Part shown: positions 63,052 through 64,000 of the stretch, piece after piece | Layout of the letters: each line of letters starts with the position of its first letter | Numbering within the stretch: position 1 is the stretch's first letter | Program-made: the position numbers and the translations under genes | Source: Serripes groenlandicus | Taxonomy: Eukaryota; Mollusca; Bivalvia; Cardiida; Cardiidae | Assembly (NCBI GenBank): GCA_031761405.1 | Contig: JASEVX010000011.1 | Location: 64,831,217-64,895,216 of the forward strand | Length of the DNA stretch: 64,000 bases | Direction: 5' to 3' | The notes under the pieces: generated by a model | The model's input: the letters and a program-made list of their open reading frames with translations, nothing else | Told to the model about the DNA's origin: nothing | The model's database searches: none

Positions 63052-63271
63052 TTAACCCTTTCCTTCTTACAGACGCATTTTGATCCACTTCTGAAAACAA
63101 TGTGACAAGAGAAAAAAAATCTCATGATGAGCAACTTCTCCTTTTGCCACTTTTGTATTCAATTCTATTTAGTAATAATTGTTCCATTTGTAGATATTTT
63201 TCTATATTTAATTGTTTAGCTAGATATTTTAAGTCTTCTGCTGCAAAAATGTTACATGGAAGATATGGCTA
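63052..63271 (+). mobile_element. Family 1 MITE, older
   Basis: TTAA at left; hairpin CTCATGATGAGC; right end decayed. Confidence 0.75.
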
Positions 63272-63358
63272 ACCTTTTTCCAGATACAAAACATCTGCAG
63301 CAGACAACTTTGAAAACCTTGAGGCAAAAACACGGAAAAACTTCATAAATGACTGTAT
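63268..63358 (-). mobile_element. Family 1 fragment, end B
   Basis: TAACCTTTTTCCAGATACAA and CATCTGCAGCAGACAACTTT, then a pearl-like repeat begins. Confidence 0.7.
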
Positions 63359-63363
63359 AATTA

Positions 63364-64000
63364 TGCCCCCTTCGAAGAAGAGGGGTATTATTATTGCTTT
63401 GCACATGTCGGTAGGACGGTTGGTCGGTATGTCGGCCCTACGGTCGGTAGACCAAAGCTTGTCCGAGTGATAACTCAACAATGCCTGGTCCTCAAACTTG
63501 ACTTGGATGTTGGGGATGACCAGTAGACGAACCCTATTGATTTTGAGGTCATCAGGTCAAAGTTACAGTGATCTTGAACACAAAAAGCTTGTCTGAGTGA
63601 TAACTCGACATTGCCTGCACCCATGGCCCTAACATTTGACATGGGGGTTGGGGATGACCAGTAGAAGAACCCTACTGATTTTGAGGTCAAAGGTCAAGGT
63701 CACAGTGACCTTGAACGCAAAAAGCTTGTCCGAGTGATAACTCAACATTGCCTGCACCCTTGGCCTTCAAACTTCACATAGACGCTGGGGGTGACCAGTA
63801 GATGACCCCTATTGATGTTACGGTCATTTGGTCAAAGTTCAAGGTCACAGTGACCTTGAACCTGAAAAGCTTGTCCGAGTGATAAATCGACATTGCATGC
63901 ACCCATGGCCCTCAAACTTGACTTCGAGGCAGGGGTTGACCAGTAGATGACCCCTATTGATGTTGAAGTCATTTGGTCAACGGTCAAGGTCACAGTGACT
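63364..64000 (+). repeat. Pearl-like tandem repeat, 130-145 bp units, runs off the window
   Basis: AAGCTTGTCCGAGTGATAAC recurs at 63455, 63585, 63722 and 63867 after a GTCGGTAGGACGG microsatellite. Units carry GACCAGTAGA, GGTCAAGGTCACAGTGACCT. Confidence 0.88.

Noticed and set aside
1..64000. Regularly repeated palindromes as a CRISPR-like array
   Set aside because: Copies are dispersed, inverted, irregularly spaced and bounded by TTAA; the genome is animal.

Overview
This is AT-rich animal nuclear DNA, most likely from a bivalve mollusc. Reasons: split protein-coding exons with GT/AG borders, several tRNA-headed SINE families ending in a (CAAT)n-type tail, pearl-like elements made of ~130-180 bp tandem units next to GTCC-type microsatellites, and no prokaryotic-style genes. 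The species cannot be fixed from the sequence alone. Coding sequence is sparse.

Gene 1 (+ strand, 5' end outside the window) has three phase-compatible exons at 1376-1579, 2451-2640 and 14111-15185. It encodes a protein with an NlpC/P60-type papain-like fold (DCCGLV cysteine box, HVEIWLG histidine box) followed by a long acidic, disordered tail. A second, weaker gene model (+ strand) starts at 44440 with a 22-bp first coding exon, continues at 50735-50914 and 61356-61484, all joined by phase-1 introns, and leaves the window; its product is not recognised. A NRF-1-like palindrome at 23545-23556 sits just before a 67-codon ORF and may mark a third promoter.

The rest is dominated by one repeat, called here Family 1: ~200-250 bp, bounded by TTAA, termini CCCTTTCCC, a CTGCAGCAGAC block inside each end, and a central hairpin built on AGAAATTGC...GCAATTTCT. 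I count roughly 80 or more copies or fragments in 64 kb on both strands. TTAA borders and CCC termini point to a piggyBac-type non-autonomous element (MITE); no transposase for it is in the window. Orientation convention in the feature list: '+' means the end carrying GACGC...GACGCCTCTGCAGCAGAC (end A) is on the left and the end with the CAAWTCTGCAGCAGAC-type block (end B) is on the right; '-' is the reverse. Many neighbouring copies share one TTAA, several host SINE insertions with target-site duplications, and at least two minisatellites (4461-4680 and 35388-35950) were built from Family 1 end sequence.

Other layers: four tRNA-headed SINE families (A-D), three of which share a 3' tail; a second hairpin MITE family (21781-22013, 41310-41554, mini copy 25289-25358) whose hairpin core resembles that of Family 1; a third palindromic family (AACCCTATGTTGTGGGTACTC); a 796-bp element with 14-bp perfect inverted termini (7699-8494); a 1.9-kb GTTCATGAAC-rich element (36206-38093); a palindromic element with repeated arms (41812-42602); a Tc1/mariner-like transposase remnant (42905-43165); and a 1.45-kb non-LTR retrotransposon fragment inserted in a SINE (38831-40283).
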